The notes beneath the pieces were generated by a model, which was not told the DNA's origin, did no database searches, and saw only the letters and a program-made list of their open reading frames with translations. Positions 34,501 through 45,654 of a DNA stretch of 64,000 nucleotides are shown here, piece after piece. A program made the translations under genes and the position numbers. The stretch is from Meandrina meandrites (lineage: Eukaryota > Cnidaria > Anthozoa > Scleractinia > Meandrinidae). The stretch is from contig OY855905.1 of the NCBI GenBank assembly GCA_963693305.1, positions 21,635,437 to 21,699,436 of the forward strand, written 5' to 3'. Each line of letters begins with the position of its first letter. Positions within the stretch are counted from its first letter, which is position 1.

Positions 34501-35837
34501 TCAAGGATTCACCAGTGTTCACTAGTCATGGCACTTCAGGAAACTGTGAAGCTTGGAAAAATAACCATACAAGATTTTTATCAGCAATAAAATGTCTATT
34601 CCAAAAAAGAGAGCTCCCAATATATAGGGCTTAAACATGCAGGAGGGGGATCAATGTGTTTGCTGATTGACAGATTTGGCCTCAAGGTGCACACAGATTG
34701 TAGATTTTTGCTATAAATGGAGTGGATTCACAAATTTAAAATATACGGTGGATCATGGATAAGCCAAGAATTTTGGCCTGGATTCCACAGGACTTTCGGC
34801 TCATGGATTTTGAATATAGTTAAGATTACAGATGATTTGTTGGCCTTGGCCCAGGTATATATATTTCAGTTGGCGTTTTGACCATTTTTTCACCTCTTCA
34901 GTCAGTGCGGTGAAAGTACACCACAGAAAGTTTTCAAGTAGTGCGGATCCAAAAAAAAAAAAGAGAATTCAAAATAGTGGCAGATGGATGGATTTGGCCA
35001 ATAAATAGTTCAGATTAGTGTATTTGTGACACCCTATTCACACCACCTCCCCCTTACCTACAGTAGACCTTTGCATACTTATCAGACACCCTAACCGGAC
35101 TGAACTACTGAGGACTCCAGGCAAGCTACAATCTTTGATGGGTTAAAAAAGAGAAATGGAACCCCCCCTCTCCCTCGAAACAGTGACGGATTCACACTAA
35201 AACCAAAACATACCATTTTTTCCATCACTGGAATGGGTGAGGGGGGGGGGGGGGTAGGTAGGTAAAACTTTATTTATGCAGGGTGGCCCATTCAGCACAG
35301 TGGCTGGTATCCAGAGGGACCCTGCTAAATACAATTTCTAAAAATATAAAATGTCTAAATATAGTTTAAAATAGTTATAAAAATAGAGTTAAAAAAAAAA
35401 CTAATGTCTAGTAGTTGAAATAGTTATATAAAAAGAGTTTAAAAAATGGAAACGAGTTACAAGCATGAACTGGTAGGGAAAAAATAGATATCATAAATTA
35501 GGTGCTATAAATAAAATGGGCTTTGACAAGATTTTTAAAAGAGGAGAGTGATACAGCTTCTTGGATTTTACAAGGTAGTGAATTAAAAAGGGCTGTGCCA
35601 GAAAATCTAAAAGTACGTTTGCCAAGGCTAAGTTTGGGTTTGGGTAGATGGAGGTCAGCCTTCCTTCGAGTATTGTAACCATGTACATTGTAGTTCCTAA
35701 TGAAATAGTTACTTAAATACTGAGGAACTAAGTTATGCAAACATTTAAAAACTTTTTTGGGAGTGAACGCAAAGCTCAGTGAAATAATGATAAAATGTTA
35801 CTCACTTATGTTTTAAAGTGTTTATTTTCAACTACAG
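31543..35837. other. Intergenic region between IDE and the P450 gene
   Basis: The IDE 3' UTR should begin here, but no polyadenylation signal close to the stop stands out. AATAAA motifs occur near 32885 and 33104. The rest is AT-rich with no supported gene except a LINE fragment at the right end. A 19-bp stretch at about 33249-33267 repeats part of P450 exon 1. The acceptor-like sequence at 35836-35837 implies an upstream non-coding P450 exon somewhere in this region, which I could not place. Confidence 0.6.
35265..35770 (-). mobile_element. 3' fragment of a non-LTR retrotransposon (LINE)
   Basis: The minus strand encodes the C-terminal end of a LINE reverse transcriptase ORF: LHNLVPQYLSNYF, VHGYNTRRKADLHLPKPK and FRFSGTALFNSLPCKIQEA at about 35500-35765. 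These are the typical C-terminal blocks of CR1/L2-like or RTE-like elements. A probable 3' UTR follows down to about 35265. The fragment is 5'-truncated, as is usual for LINE insertions, and ends about 70 bp before P450 exon 1. Confidence 0.85.
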
Positions 35838-35858
35838 CTGTAATCAGCGCGTGCCTTG

Positions 35859-38800
35859 ATGACGTCTTTGCCAGGCCGTGTTGGTTGGCCTGTCGCTGGT
35901 GACAAGACCCTTGAGTTTGCAAGAAATCCAGTTGAATTTATCCAAAGGAACATCAAGACATGCAAATCGAGGATTTTTCAAGTACGAACACTCAACAAGC
36001 CTCATGCATTTGTGGCTTCAAACCAAGGGGTTAAGGAGATTCTAGAAGGTAATGTGATAAGTTTACTGAGTGATCAATGTCCTTAGACAATATACAATAA
36101 ATAGTAAGAATGAAGTACACACTTAAAATTTTTTTTTCATTTCTTTTTTTTGTGCTGTTTTGTAAGCTACCTTGTTTTTCTGTTTATAATATTTCATAAA
36201 ATTTTATGAATTACTATCTAGCAACTGATCATGAAGGGGGGTTGGAGCTCATTACAAAACATGACCTTCCAGGGAGGGGCTTATTAGAGATGGGGAGGGC
36301 TGAAAAGAGATGGGAGGGGGGCTAATAGAGTTTTCACATTATATCAGTGCAAGCTGAGCTCAAACCAATCACAGACTATAAGTATATTCTGCATACTGGT
36401 TTATTAAACACCTGAACACTATACACTATTTATCTTGTAACATCTTCAGCCGTGCCATTGCTCCCCCTCCCCTCCTCCCAGGTTGACAGGTGTAGTGACA
36501 CTGCTTCTCCCAACTGAGCAGTTTAGTAGCCATTTTTTTAAATAAAACTGTAAATTATTTTGTTTTGTTAAATTTACAGACAAGGGAGGCAAACTAGACA
36601 TGGGCTACAAGGATTTTGGATACATGTATAGTTTATATGGTGACTTGGTGATTTTCAACAGTGACGATGAAGCTATAAGGCTGAGAAACATTCTTCACAA
36701 TGTCTTTAGACCTGAAGAGGTAACTCGTTACATGGGAGAAGTGGAGATAGTTTCGTCTAGGTTATTGAATAGCATTGAAGATGGGGACATTGTTATTCCT
36801 TATAAAATGTTCAAGCAGCTAACAACTGAGATGTGTTTACGATTATTTCTGGGCTTGGAGATGGAAACTGCAAAAGAAGAAGCAGCATCCATTGTTGAAC
36901 TTACAATAGCTCACTGGCATGGTAAGCAAATAACACTATTATTACTGTAACAGTAAAACCCAGATCAAACAAAGTGCCAACTTAGCCTCCTCCGCAGGCA
37001 ACTCCCTTTGTTACGGAAGAGAGACTGGGAGCAAGCAAAAAAAGACAAGCAACAAAGTTCTATTTTCTAAATGGGCCCTTGCAATGCAGATAAAATCTTT
37101 TGTCCAGTAACACAGCACAGGTTAAATTAACAACATTTGGCATAGAATAACATGCTGCATGTACCCAGCCTCTGAATACAATCAACTAGCAACTAAGCCA
37201 GATTTTAACCAATGGGCACTGTAAATCCTGTAATTCCCCCCCCCCCCCCCCCAAAAAAAAAAAATGACCTAAACCTCGCTCCCGTACACTCAACACCTCC
37301 TGTCATTTCACTCTAGCCCTGAACTTCAGCATACTGACAATTAAAGTGCCAAGATCATGCTGGTTGTTAAAATACCACTATATGATGTGTTTTGTGTGCG
37401 GTTGTTATAATCCATGGTTTTATTTTAAGGGCTTATATCTGTTCCGCTGAATTTTAATGTTTATGGTTACAAGTCTGGATACAGCAAGGCGATGCTGGCA
37501 AAGGTACTGTATCAAAATCATAATACCGTAATGATTTAATTAAGCCCCCCCTTCGGAATAAGTGCCCCCATTTGAATGTGTTTCTGTAAATAAGTGCCCC
37601 TATTCCGATAACCGCCCCCAATCTAACAGTTTTTGTTATTGTCAGGTACTGTAGATAAACTCATTTACTGCTAAAATGAAGAATTCTTTTAAAAGGAACT
37701 GAACTTTCAACAATTTGTTACTGTTACAGTTTCTGTTATTGTTAGTGATTTTAATGTTTATTAAAGTTTTGTTTTGAACATTTGGATGTTTCTCAAAAAT
37801 AAAAATAAATAAGCGCCCTGTCCCGAATAAGCGCCCTGTCTTGAATAAGTGCCCTTCCTTGAGGTGCCAAAAGTAAATAAGCGCCCCAGGCACTAAATTG
37901 AATCATTATGGTACTTAAAAAGTATAGGGAGCCCTGTTCAGCTAATATTTAACAACCTGTTTGTTTCTTATTACAAATCATCGAACTTTGAAACAATGCG
38001 AAATGATAATGAAAGCTGTTTATTCACAAATAGGATTGATTGGAGGTGGTCATGGGATCCTTTTGTCTTATTTTCTTAAAATTGTTTACTAGACAATTTT
38101 ATAACTGCCTAAAACAGGGAGATAGGGCTTGTTGCTGGAGGGGTCTTTGTGTGTCTAAAACGATTGGATTAATACTTGGAGAGGGGCGGATCCAGCATTT
38201 TTCTTAGGAGGGGGTTAACAAGAGTTTTTTTTTGCAGAATACCAGTTTTACTAGAAAGCTGCAGGTCATAGTGGGGGGAGGGGGGGAGGGGGTGTGCACC
38301 CCCTGCATCTTCCTCCTAGATCCACCCCTGGGAAAGTAACCCAGCATACTCAAGGTTGCTACTAATATTAGAAATGGCACTTAACAATGATTATTTATTA
38401 ATAAGTGCACTGATGTCTCTTCCACAGAATCGTCTTCTGACCATTGTCAATAAGCGTCTTTCAGAGGAGAAAAATGGGTGAGTAAATAAAAGCCGCCATT
38501 GGAAGATTGTAATTGAGTGAGGTTTGCTCTGCTGCAGGGCACTTTGAACCACTAGGACAGTATATTGTACCGATAGCATGTGTGGTACCGTAATGGTCCA
38601 TAATTGTGCATATTAATAACATCTGCACACAGATAAAAGTGGATAGAACCCAATTTGTGAGCCTCAGTACTTTTGGAAATCACACGCTCTATTTGGACAA
38701 CATACATATTTTAACTTAAAATAAACATATCTTCATATTGGTTATATACTTTGCTGGTGTTTTCATTAAACGTCAGACAGTAAGGCAGCTCCAGTGCAGG

Positions 38801-39483
38801 ATGGTCATTTGGGGTATACTGATACCTTAATAGCTCCAGAACATTTTGCTGATACCCATTTATACTCCAGAGTGGATAGAGGTACTGCAACAGTCAAGCT
38901 TCCTGTTCATGAAATCAGTTGTCACATTTGTTGCAAGTTTGAAAATGCTGTTTTTAAAAAATGTTTGAAGAAATGAAATGTCAGTTGGTTGTCTCGTACA
39001 GAAATTTATATGAATGTTGGAATCTAAACAGGATCATAAAATTACTTTAAAAAAAATACAAACATGAAGTTATTATTGTGTCACTTTCTTTTAGGTTTTT
39101 AAACGTTATCAGGGAATCTGAATTCAAAACCAAGGCTGAAATGGCGAACCACATTTTGTTATTTGTGTCTGCTCTGGTTCCAAAGGCCTTGTCTTCCTTG
39201 ATGACATCTTTCTGTATTGAACTTGCTAAGCCCCAAAATGTAAGTCAATCAGTCAGTCAGTCAGTCAGTCAGTCAGTCAGTCAGTCAGTCAGTCAGTCAG
39301 TCAGTCAGTCAGTCAGTCAGTCAGTCAGTCAGTCAGTCAGTTAATCAATTGATCAATCTATCAGTCAGTCAGACAGTCAGACAGTCAGTCAATCAGGTAA
39401 TCAATTGATCAATCTATCAGTCAGTCAGTCAGTCGGTCGGTCGGTTGGTCAGTCAATCAGTCAGTCAGTCAGTTAATCAATTG

Positions 39484-39514
<31 letters not shown>

Positions 39515-42210
39515 TGTCTGTCAATCAGTCAGTCAGTTCAGGGATAGTTAGTAGAGGGGACTAACCCTATGGTTCAGGTAGTCATTGAGGCGCTTAGACA
39601 ATTGCTAAAGGGGTCCGAAATTTGACTATCAAAATCCTTGATTGTATCAACTGGCGAATGTAAACAGTAAAACAGTAAAAAGGGAACTATGGTAAGAAGA
39701 TGTGACAGCAATCTCGTTGAGGGTAACTACAAGAGTAGGCTGCTAGAATTGAAAGGGCATTTTATAATGACTCTACTTTGACTGATTTTCTAGCTTGAAA
39801 AACGCGTCAAAGCAGCCCGAGATGACAGATATTTGGAAAATGTCCTTTTAGAAGTAAAAAGACTTTGGCCACCGTTTTTAGGCGGCAGAAGAATTGCAAA
39901 AGAGGTAAACTCTTAATAATGAAAAATTTCTTTTTCATTCTTCATTGATTTTTTTCACTCTTTATCGAATTTCTATTCTTCCTCGTTCTTTCCACGCACT
40001 TTGTAAAATTAATTGGGGGGGGGGAGGGGTATCCAATTGTGTTTTCATCAAACCGTGTGACGTTTGCAAGTGTGGCGAGGGGAAGTAATACATACTTATT
40101 CAAACGGAAATTAACCGTTTTTGTATTGCATTTCTCCGCAGGAGGTGGAAATAGACGGCTATAAAATCCCTGGAGGTTACCATGTTGGATTCCTCACAAG
40201 AGCCGCTAACTGCGACCCAAAAATATTCCCTGAACCTGAAACGTTTTTGCCGGAACGATGGGACACTTGGTGAGAATTTTAAAAAAACAGAGTAGATTAT
40301 GAAGTCAAATTCAGCTCTCTTTTCGTACCTTTGCGACACTTATCGAAATCACTGTGTGAAGTGCTTTTTCATTGTATTGTTTGTTTTCTGGTTATGCTAA
40401 CTTTTATGTTTTCACGTCCGAGTGTTAACATTCCTAGTATTATATATATAATGAGGAAGTTGTAATTTGTGTTGGTTTTAAATAATAATGTAACTACATT
40501 CTTTTTACATGCGGAAGTTTTCGCATTTAAAAAATTCGGGCCCCGGCTTTTCGAAAGCCGTTGAGACGAAAGAAGGGAAGCAAAAGCAAACAATGTAAAC
40601 AAACAAACAAACAAACAAACAAACAAACAAACGAAGAGAAAGCAGTTGCGGGGAGTCTCGTCCATTCCTGTATGAAGAACTTTGATAGTTTTGCCCTGGT
40701 TACCATCTTTCTCAAACAGAGTAAAGTATTTAGTACTCACTGGCTGTTTTGTCTTCCACAGTAACCAGTTGGACCGAGATCGAGTGTGGACGTTTGGCTC
40801 GGGTCCCCGAATGTGCATAGGACATAAATTCATTCACAAGATTGTTAAGGTTTGTTTGCGTCATCATTTACATAGGATATGCCCTTTGGTTTGATTGTAA
40901 GTTGTGATCTTTATCGCCAAAAGGACTTTTAAAACTGGATTATTGCAAAAGATAGGGCACCCTTTGAAGTAGACGTCAGTTGACCTTGCGTACAGACAAA
41001 TAATTTCGAGGCTGCGCCCTGCTTGGTGAAAATTTAACGAATGACGTGTGATCAGCTTGCATGCAAATTTGATTCCGACCAAAGTGAGCGCAAAGAAACG
41101 CGAGTGTACGCAGGCTCTGGCCAAGCGGAGTCACAAGTAGATGCGAGTTTTGGCTTTTAGTATAAACGCCTGCGAATTCGAATACCGTAAACAAGATGAT
41201 TCCGGAAACATTTATGAATCCGGAAAATATGTCCCAATGAAAACGTAGACTGATAGAGAGAAATGCGCTAACGAGAGGCCCAACTGTGCTCTAATGAGCA
41301 GTACAATGGCTCTGCACGTGCAGCACGTGTGTTATACATTCTGGTACATTTCCTAGCCGTCTTCTGCAAAATAACAACGCAGAAATGACTAAATTTTGAG
41401 TTTTATAGAGAACGTGAACTGCGACGACGAGTTTTTAACATTTCTTTCGGACTGGAATGTTGTCTGCAGATATTGAATTCTCCTGTAAGTTAAGAGACAC
41501 TAAAACTACGCCTAATTGATACGTCGAATTTTAGTCGCTTCAAATGTAATTCAAGTCCCGAAAATCGGCAGTGTCCACAGATCAAAGTAGCACTCTTTGC
41601 TTCCCTCATGTTGTATTGCAGTGGTCGAATCAAGTATTAAAAGCGAGATTGTGCGGCTTGAAGTCATTTAACGCGACTTAAATACGACATTTAAATTAGC
41701 CTAACTAGAAAAACACAACATGCATACAGTTTTTTTTGAGGCGTCGTCCTTGTCGCCTCCGAAAAAAATGGCAAAAGTTTGTTACCTTCAATTAGGACTA
41801 TTTACCTTCACACGACGGCTTTATTGAAATGTTTCCAGGGTACTTCGGTTTTCCTTGGAATAAATGTTTTTTGATGTCGGGATCACGTGCCCGACAATTT
41901 TCCGAGCCAGTGGTAACTGTCAGAGGTGTTGCTAGGTAACATGACGTAACGTTATGGTGTCATGCTGACGTAGGCTCTCGGATTTTCTTCTGCTTAGTAT
42001 GGCTTTTCCGAAAAGCCTGTCCTAAATGAGTGCCGTGATGTTAACTAAAACTTGTTTTTCGCCATTTTTTTTTTACAGCTTCTTGCGAAACATCTTCTCC
42101 AGTCGTTTGAATGGGAGCTGGTACCGGAACAAGATTTGACATACAAATGGCTTCCAGTGTCTCGACCAAAGAACGATGTACAAGTTGTGTTTACAAAGAT
42201 TGGGCTATAA
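35859..42210 (+). CDS. Cytochrome P450, CYP26-like, with non-canonical I helix
   Basis: Exons: 35859-36048, 36580-36921, 37430-37503, 38428-38477, 39095-39239, 39794-39904, 40142-40269, 40762-40849, 42079-42210. They total 1,260 nt, giving 419 residues. Seen: a proline-rich start (MTSLPGRVGWPVAGD) with no membrane anchor, the K-helix ExxR pair (Glu287, Arg290), a PERW motif, and the heme loop FGSGPRMCIG with Cys365. The layout (VGWPVAGD, GGRRIAKEEVEIDGYKIPGG) resembles the CYP26/CYP120 group, known for retinoid oxidation in animals. The I-helix segment (about 233-256, HILLFVSALVPKALSS) lacks the (A/G)GxxT(T/S) motif used to activate oxygen. P450s typically have about 490-500 residues, so this one is short. 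An in-frame TAA (35841-35843) lies just after the first acceptor, so translation should start at ATG 35859. Substrate unknown. Confidence 0.88.
37524..37913. mobile_element. Tc1/mariner-type MITE in P450 intron 3
   Basis: Inverted ends CCGTAATGATT.. and ..AATCATTATGG are bordered by TA on both sides (37524-37525, 37912-37913), the duplication expected for Tc1/mariner elements. The interior repeats blocks such as AATAAGCGCCC in both orientations. No coding capacity. Confidence 0.8.
38182..38330. mobile_element. Short MITE in P450 intron 3 (AGGGGCGGATCC termini)
   Basis: AGGGGCGGATCCAG on the left and GATCCACCCCTG on the right are inverted ends of about 14 bp with mismatches. The interior is G-rich and contains an inner GGGTGTGCACCCCC palindrome. 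Elements with CAGGGGCGGATCC ends are frequent in animal genomes and are generally regarded as hAT-like. Confidence 0.6.
38787..38900 (-). mobile_element. Fragment of the tRNA-derived SINE, P450 intron 4
   Basis: The blocks AGCTCCAGAACATTTTGCTG and GATACCCATTTATACTCC followed by GTGGATAGAGG match the body of the SINE seen at 16.0 kb, in the same orientation. No tRNA-like head remains. Confidence 0.5.
39240..39540. repeat. (AGTC)n microsatellite at the P450 exon-5 donor
   Basis: A pure AGTC tract runs from about 39249 to 39339, starting within 10 bp of the donor GTAAGTCAATC. It then degenerates into CAAT/GTCG variants and shorter AGTC runs up to about 39540. A 29-residue SVSQ repeat in the open frame here is readthrough of the intron and not protein. 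Confidence 0.95.
40599..40632. repeat. (AAAC)n microsatellite, P450 intron 7
   Basis: A tract of eight AAAC units lies in the intron between P450 exons 7 and 8. On the opposite strand it gives an FVCLFVCL repeat that is an artefact. Confidence 0.9.
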
Positions 42211-43260
42211 ATGACCCTTTTTTTGCCTTTTTATTTTTACTTATTTTTTAATTTTTCTTGAAAAACATTTTTCAAAAATATAACGTTCTTTTACCTCTTT
42301 TTGGCGGAATTGTTTTTCAATAGAAAAATAAATAATTATTATCTACTGTGTTTACATGTAAATAATATCGGAGTCTTTTTATAACCTCCCAAAAATTGTA
42401 AAACTTGAACTGGTTCGTTTAAACCGATGTAATTGTGCTTCACAAGCGTTGATGCCGCTTATAAATAAAGAATATATTGACTGCATTTTTTGTGTATTGA
42501 TAGTTGTCTGTCGAACTGATTCCTTATTTAAGCGGTCTCTTGTCCACCGAAGAGGCAAAATTAGCAACATGCTCTTTCGTACCATAAGGAGTGTTTTGTT
42601 TGATTCATTTTTGTCATGTATTGTCGGGTTTTATGAGAATGCGTATATTGAAACGAGCCCGGTTGTTGGGGCGCCATGTTGAAATGTGTTTTTTGTGTGT
42701 TTTTGTGTAGTCCAATCGAACCTTTCCTAAGCCAATCGCTGGGCTTCTTAGGATTTAGCAATTGTAAAAGCAAAATGGGCATAAACAGTACAAAAGTGTT
42801 TTAACTAGATACGAATCGAACAGCCCCTCCTTCCTGTGGTTTGTTGATCAAGAAGCGATTAATAAGGCAAGAGGAAAAATGGCAGCTTGCATTTTTTCCT
42901 TCCCCTTCAACGAACCAAGGATAAAGGGGACTTCTAGCAGTCCTTCTAGTCCTTGGCAGTTCTTTGAGGAGGATCAGTTTAGGTTATTAATTGGGGAGAA
43001 GAGGGGGGGGGGGGGGGGGAGGTGTACGAATTTTACCTCCTCAATATATTTTCTTCTCTCCCCGGCCTTGTTTTGGAAATCTAATGGTCCATCCCTTGCA
43101 ACTCTGGTAAGTCTAGGGAATATGTAGAATGAAATGACTCGGAGTAGGGTTGGGTTTTGGCAGGTTGCTGCCATCAATTCGCCTGCATCCGTTCACATTA
43201 ATGAGTTAAGAGAGTACTGTGACGGTAAAGAACACAACACTGAACGACATAGACGCAACA
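42211..43260 (+). other. P450 3' UTR and following intergenic sequence
   Basis: AATAAA signals at 42327-42332 and 42464-42469 follow the P450 stop codon by 117 and 254 bp and are good candidates for polyadenylation. Beyond them, to 43260, no gene is supported. A GGGG-rich tract at about 43002-43020 is a simple repeat. Confidence 0.6.
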
Positions 43261-45654
43261 CTGTTTTATTTCATATTTGACTGACAAAGAGAAAATGTTG
43301 GTAAAAGGAAATAATCTAAACTGTTTTCTGGTCTCAAGGATTTACAAGGCAGTTGATATCGAGAACCACAACACGCCAGCGCGCGTGTCTCTCACAAGAG
43401 ACCACTGTCTCGTATCTCTAAGAAATCAGGAAACCTAAATTATGAAAATTGCTTTCTTTAAACACGAACTCGCGCTATAAAACAGTAATGGTAGTCACAC
43501 ATTCGGCTCGTCCAACTGAGGTTATTTATTAAGAGATAAGAAAGCAAAGTGCACTAGTTTCCTTGGAAGCCAAAAGTAGCCAGACCACAACGTACAATAA
43601 ATCGTATGAATCTTAAGACATTCAGTCCACTCTTTACCAGTTCGTTGTAGTCAAAAATGGTCATAAAGGACTAGGAAGAAAATCGTCAGCCTTCCCTTGA
43701 TTCAGTGCGACCTAACGCAATCAGTCGGCGAAGCAACCGCCGAAAAGAAAAGAAATGGATTACAGTGAACTCTCTCATAACGGACACCTTATAAGACGGA
43801 CACCTCTTTAAAACGGACACCTGGTGTTGGTCCTGTCCTGCCATTTTCCAGTCATTTTACTGTAACTAAACTCCATATTAGACGAACACCTCTCTAACAC
43901 GGACAGTTGGAGCCGGTCCCGACGGTGTCCGTCTTAGAGAGAGTTAACTGTATCGTTAATAGCGCGGATTCGTGTTTAATTTACTTACAATGTGAACTTT
44001 AAGGCCTCACTCGAGGACTTTATTACCAGGAAAAAAAATTCAAATACGTACCGTTTACTATTCAAATACGGCTGAATATATCAACCAAATAATTACCATA
44101 TAATTTTCTTCACAATTTCTATTTACAATTATCCATACAATTACATCATAATTATTATATTCATTCAATAAACTTAGCGTCAGTGGTGTTTTCCAGAAAT
44201 AAGTTTAGAAAATGCAGCTGAGACAGGCAAAAAGGTGTATTGTTGCTGTTTATAGAAAAGGATATAATTGTCAAGATAAGTTAAGGGGGTGGTAGAAAAA
44301 CGCCCCATCCACTAAATTGAAAGATCAAAAAGTGTATTTATTTAAAGGATTTCGGTATCATGTAGGTTTTGATTCAGGTTGTCTGTGAATACAGCCGCCT
44401 TTCTCTGCTAAATGTATCGCGCTGGCAGCTTTGAAAAGCGGCTGTACTCGTAGGATTAAGTTCTGTTTTTTACTTAATTTGCTCCATCTGGAAGTTAATT
44501 TAGGATTTTATGCAATGAAAATAATGCTTCATATAACCTTTAAATGTGTTTAGAAAAAATAACCCTCCAAGAGAAGTTGTATTTTAAGAACCCATCTCAG
44601 TTAATTAATTTAAACTAGATCTGTGATGTGACATATCAAAAATAAACGGTTAGATACGCATTTTTCAAAAAGTACGTTTAACAAATGTAGAAAACTGTCG
44701 TGAACACGTAAATATCAACAAATTACAGACAAATTTTAAACTGAATTAAATAGAGTGATTTTATTTAACCCGTGAAACGACATCTAAAATCAGTGCTAAA
44801 AAGTCAAAACTGAACAAAAGAAAACTGTAGAATTAGTGTCCAAGAGTACGTAATTGTGTAGTAACTATTTCAAGGGTTAAGTAAAATCACTCTAACATAT
44901 ACAAAAAATTAATAAATAATTAAACAAAACGCGAGAAGTGCGTCGTGACACCCCACAACGTTCTCAAACAGCATTATATACTTTTTATCGAAAGTCTTTC
45001 AATGACACTTCAGTTATACTATACAAACTATTCTGTCGGTACAAGCGCTATCTTAAACGTTTTAAGATACAGATCATTCATCATAATTTACCAAACGTAG
45101 GTATAAATTAACTTCCATACGTAATAAGAGGCTAATCTCACAAATAATTTAAAGGGCCCTTACGGCGCATAAGCTCGAGTTGTAACATCGAAAAATGATT
45201 GAATATCAGCATTTCACTGCAATCACTGCCTGTCGTCGACTAGAAGAGAAAAACGACGGCGCAGCCACTATACTCATGGAGGTAACTAGACAGTTCTAAG
45301 TTCTAAATGTGCTTCAAAACGTGTCGAATTTTTTTTCAAACTGTGATCGTTCGTTCCTACGACATGATGGATAAGATGAACATTCATTGGCCGAGATTTG
45401 GGTAGCGCAGGAAAACTATGATCTCGTACCCAGATGTTTACACACTTCGTACTACAAATGTCATGAAAGGTGTTAGGGCCCATTCGAGGGTGTTTGTTAC
45501 AAAAGGGTTTGACTTCCTTCGCCAGCGTGTATACAGGTTTTACAAAACCCCTAATCAAACCTTCATGTAAAAATAAGGCCTCAAGATGGAATAGTTTCTA
45601 CGAAAGAAAGGCTTTCGTATCTACTTTGATCCAACGTATTGAAAGTTTTCACCT
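43261..45654 (-). other. Probable OATP 3' UTR and convergent intergenic region
   Basis: Several TTTATT motifs, which are AATAAA on the minus strand, occur here, for example near 43263. The OATP 3' end cannot be placed. The stretch contains a pogo-like MITE (43761-43952) and no supported coding sequence. Short open frames such as 45286-45558 (minus) lack domain features. Confidence 0.5.
43761..43952. mobile_element. pogo/Tigger-like MITE
   Basis: Ends CAGTGAACTCTCTCATAACG and ..CTTAGAGAGAGTTAACTG are inverted, with TA on each side (43761-43762, 43951-43952). Repeated ACGGACACC motifs lie inside. The CAGT(T/G)AACTCTCT..ACGGACACC layout is characteristic of pogo-family termini. It is 192 bp long and non-coding. 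Confidence 0.8.

Noticed and set aside
39078..39344. Open frame with a long SVSQ repeat
   Set aside because: The first two thirds is P450 exon 5, but the repeat is readthrough of the intron past a clear donor at 39239/39240 into the AGTC microsatellite.
40369..40833. Minus-strand open frame with FVCLFVCL repeats
   Set aside because: It is the reverse reading of an AAAC microsatellite in a P450 intron and overlaps P450 exon 8 antisense.
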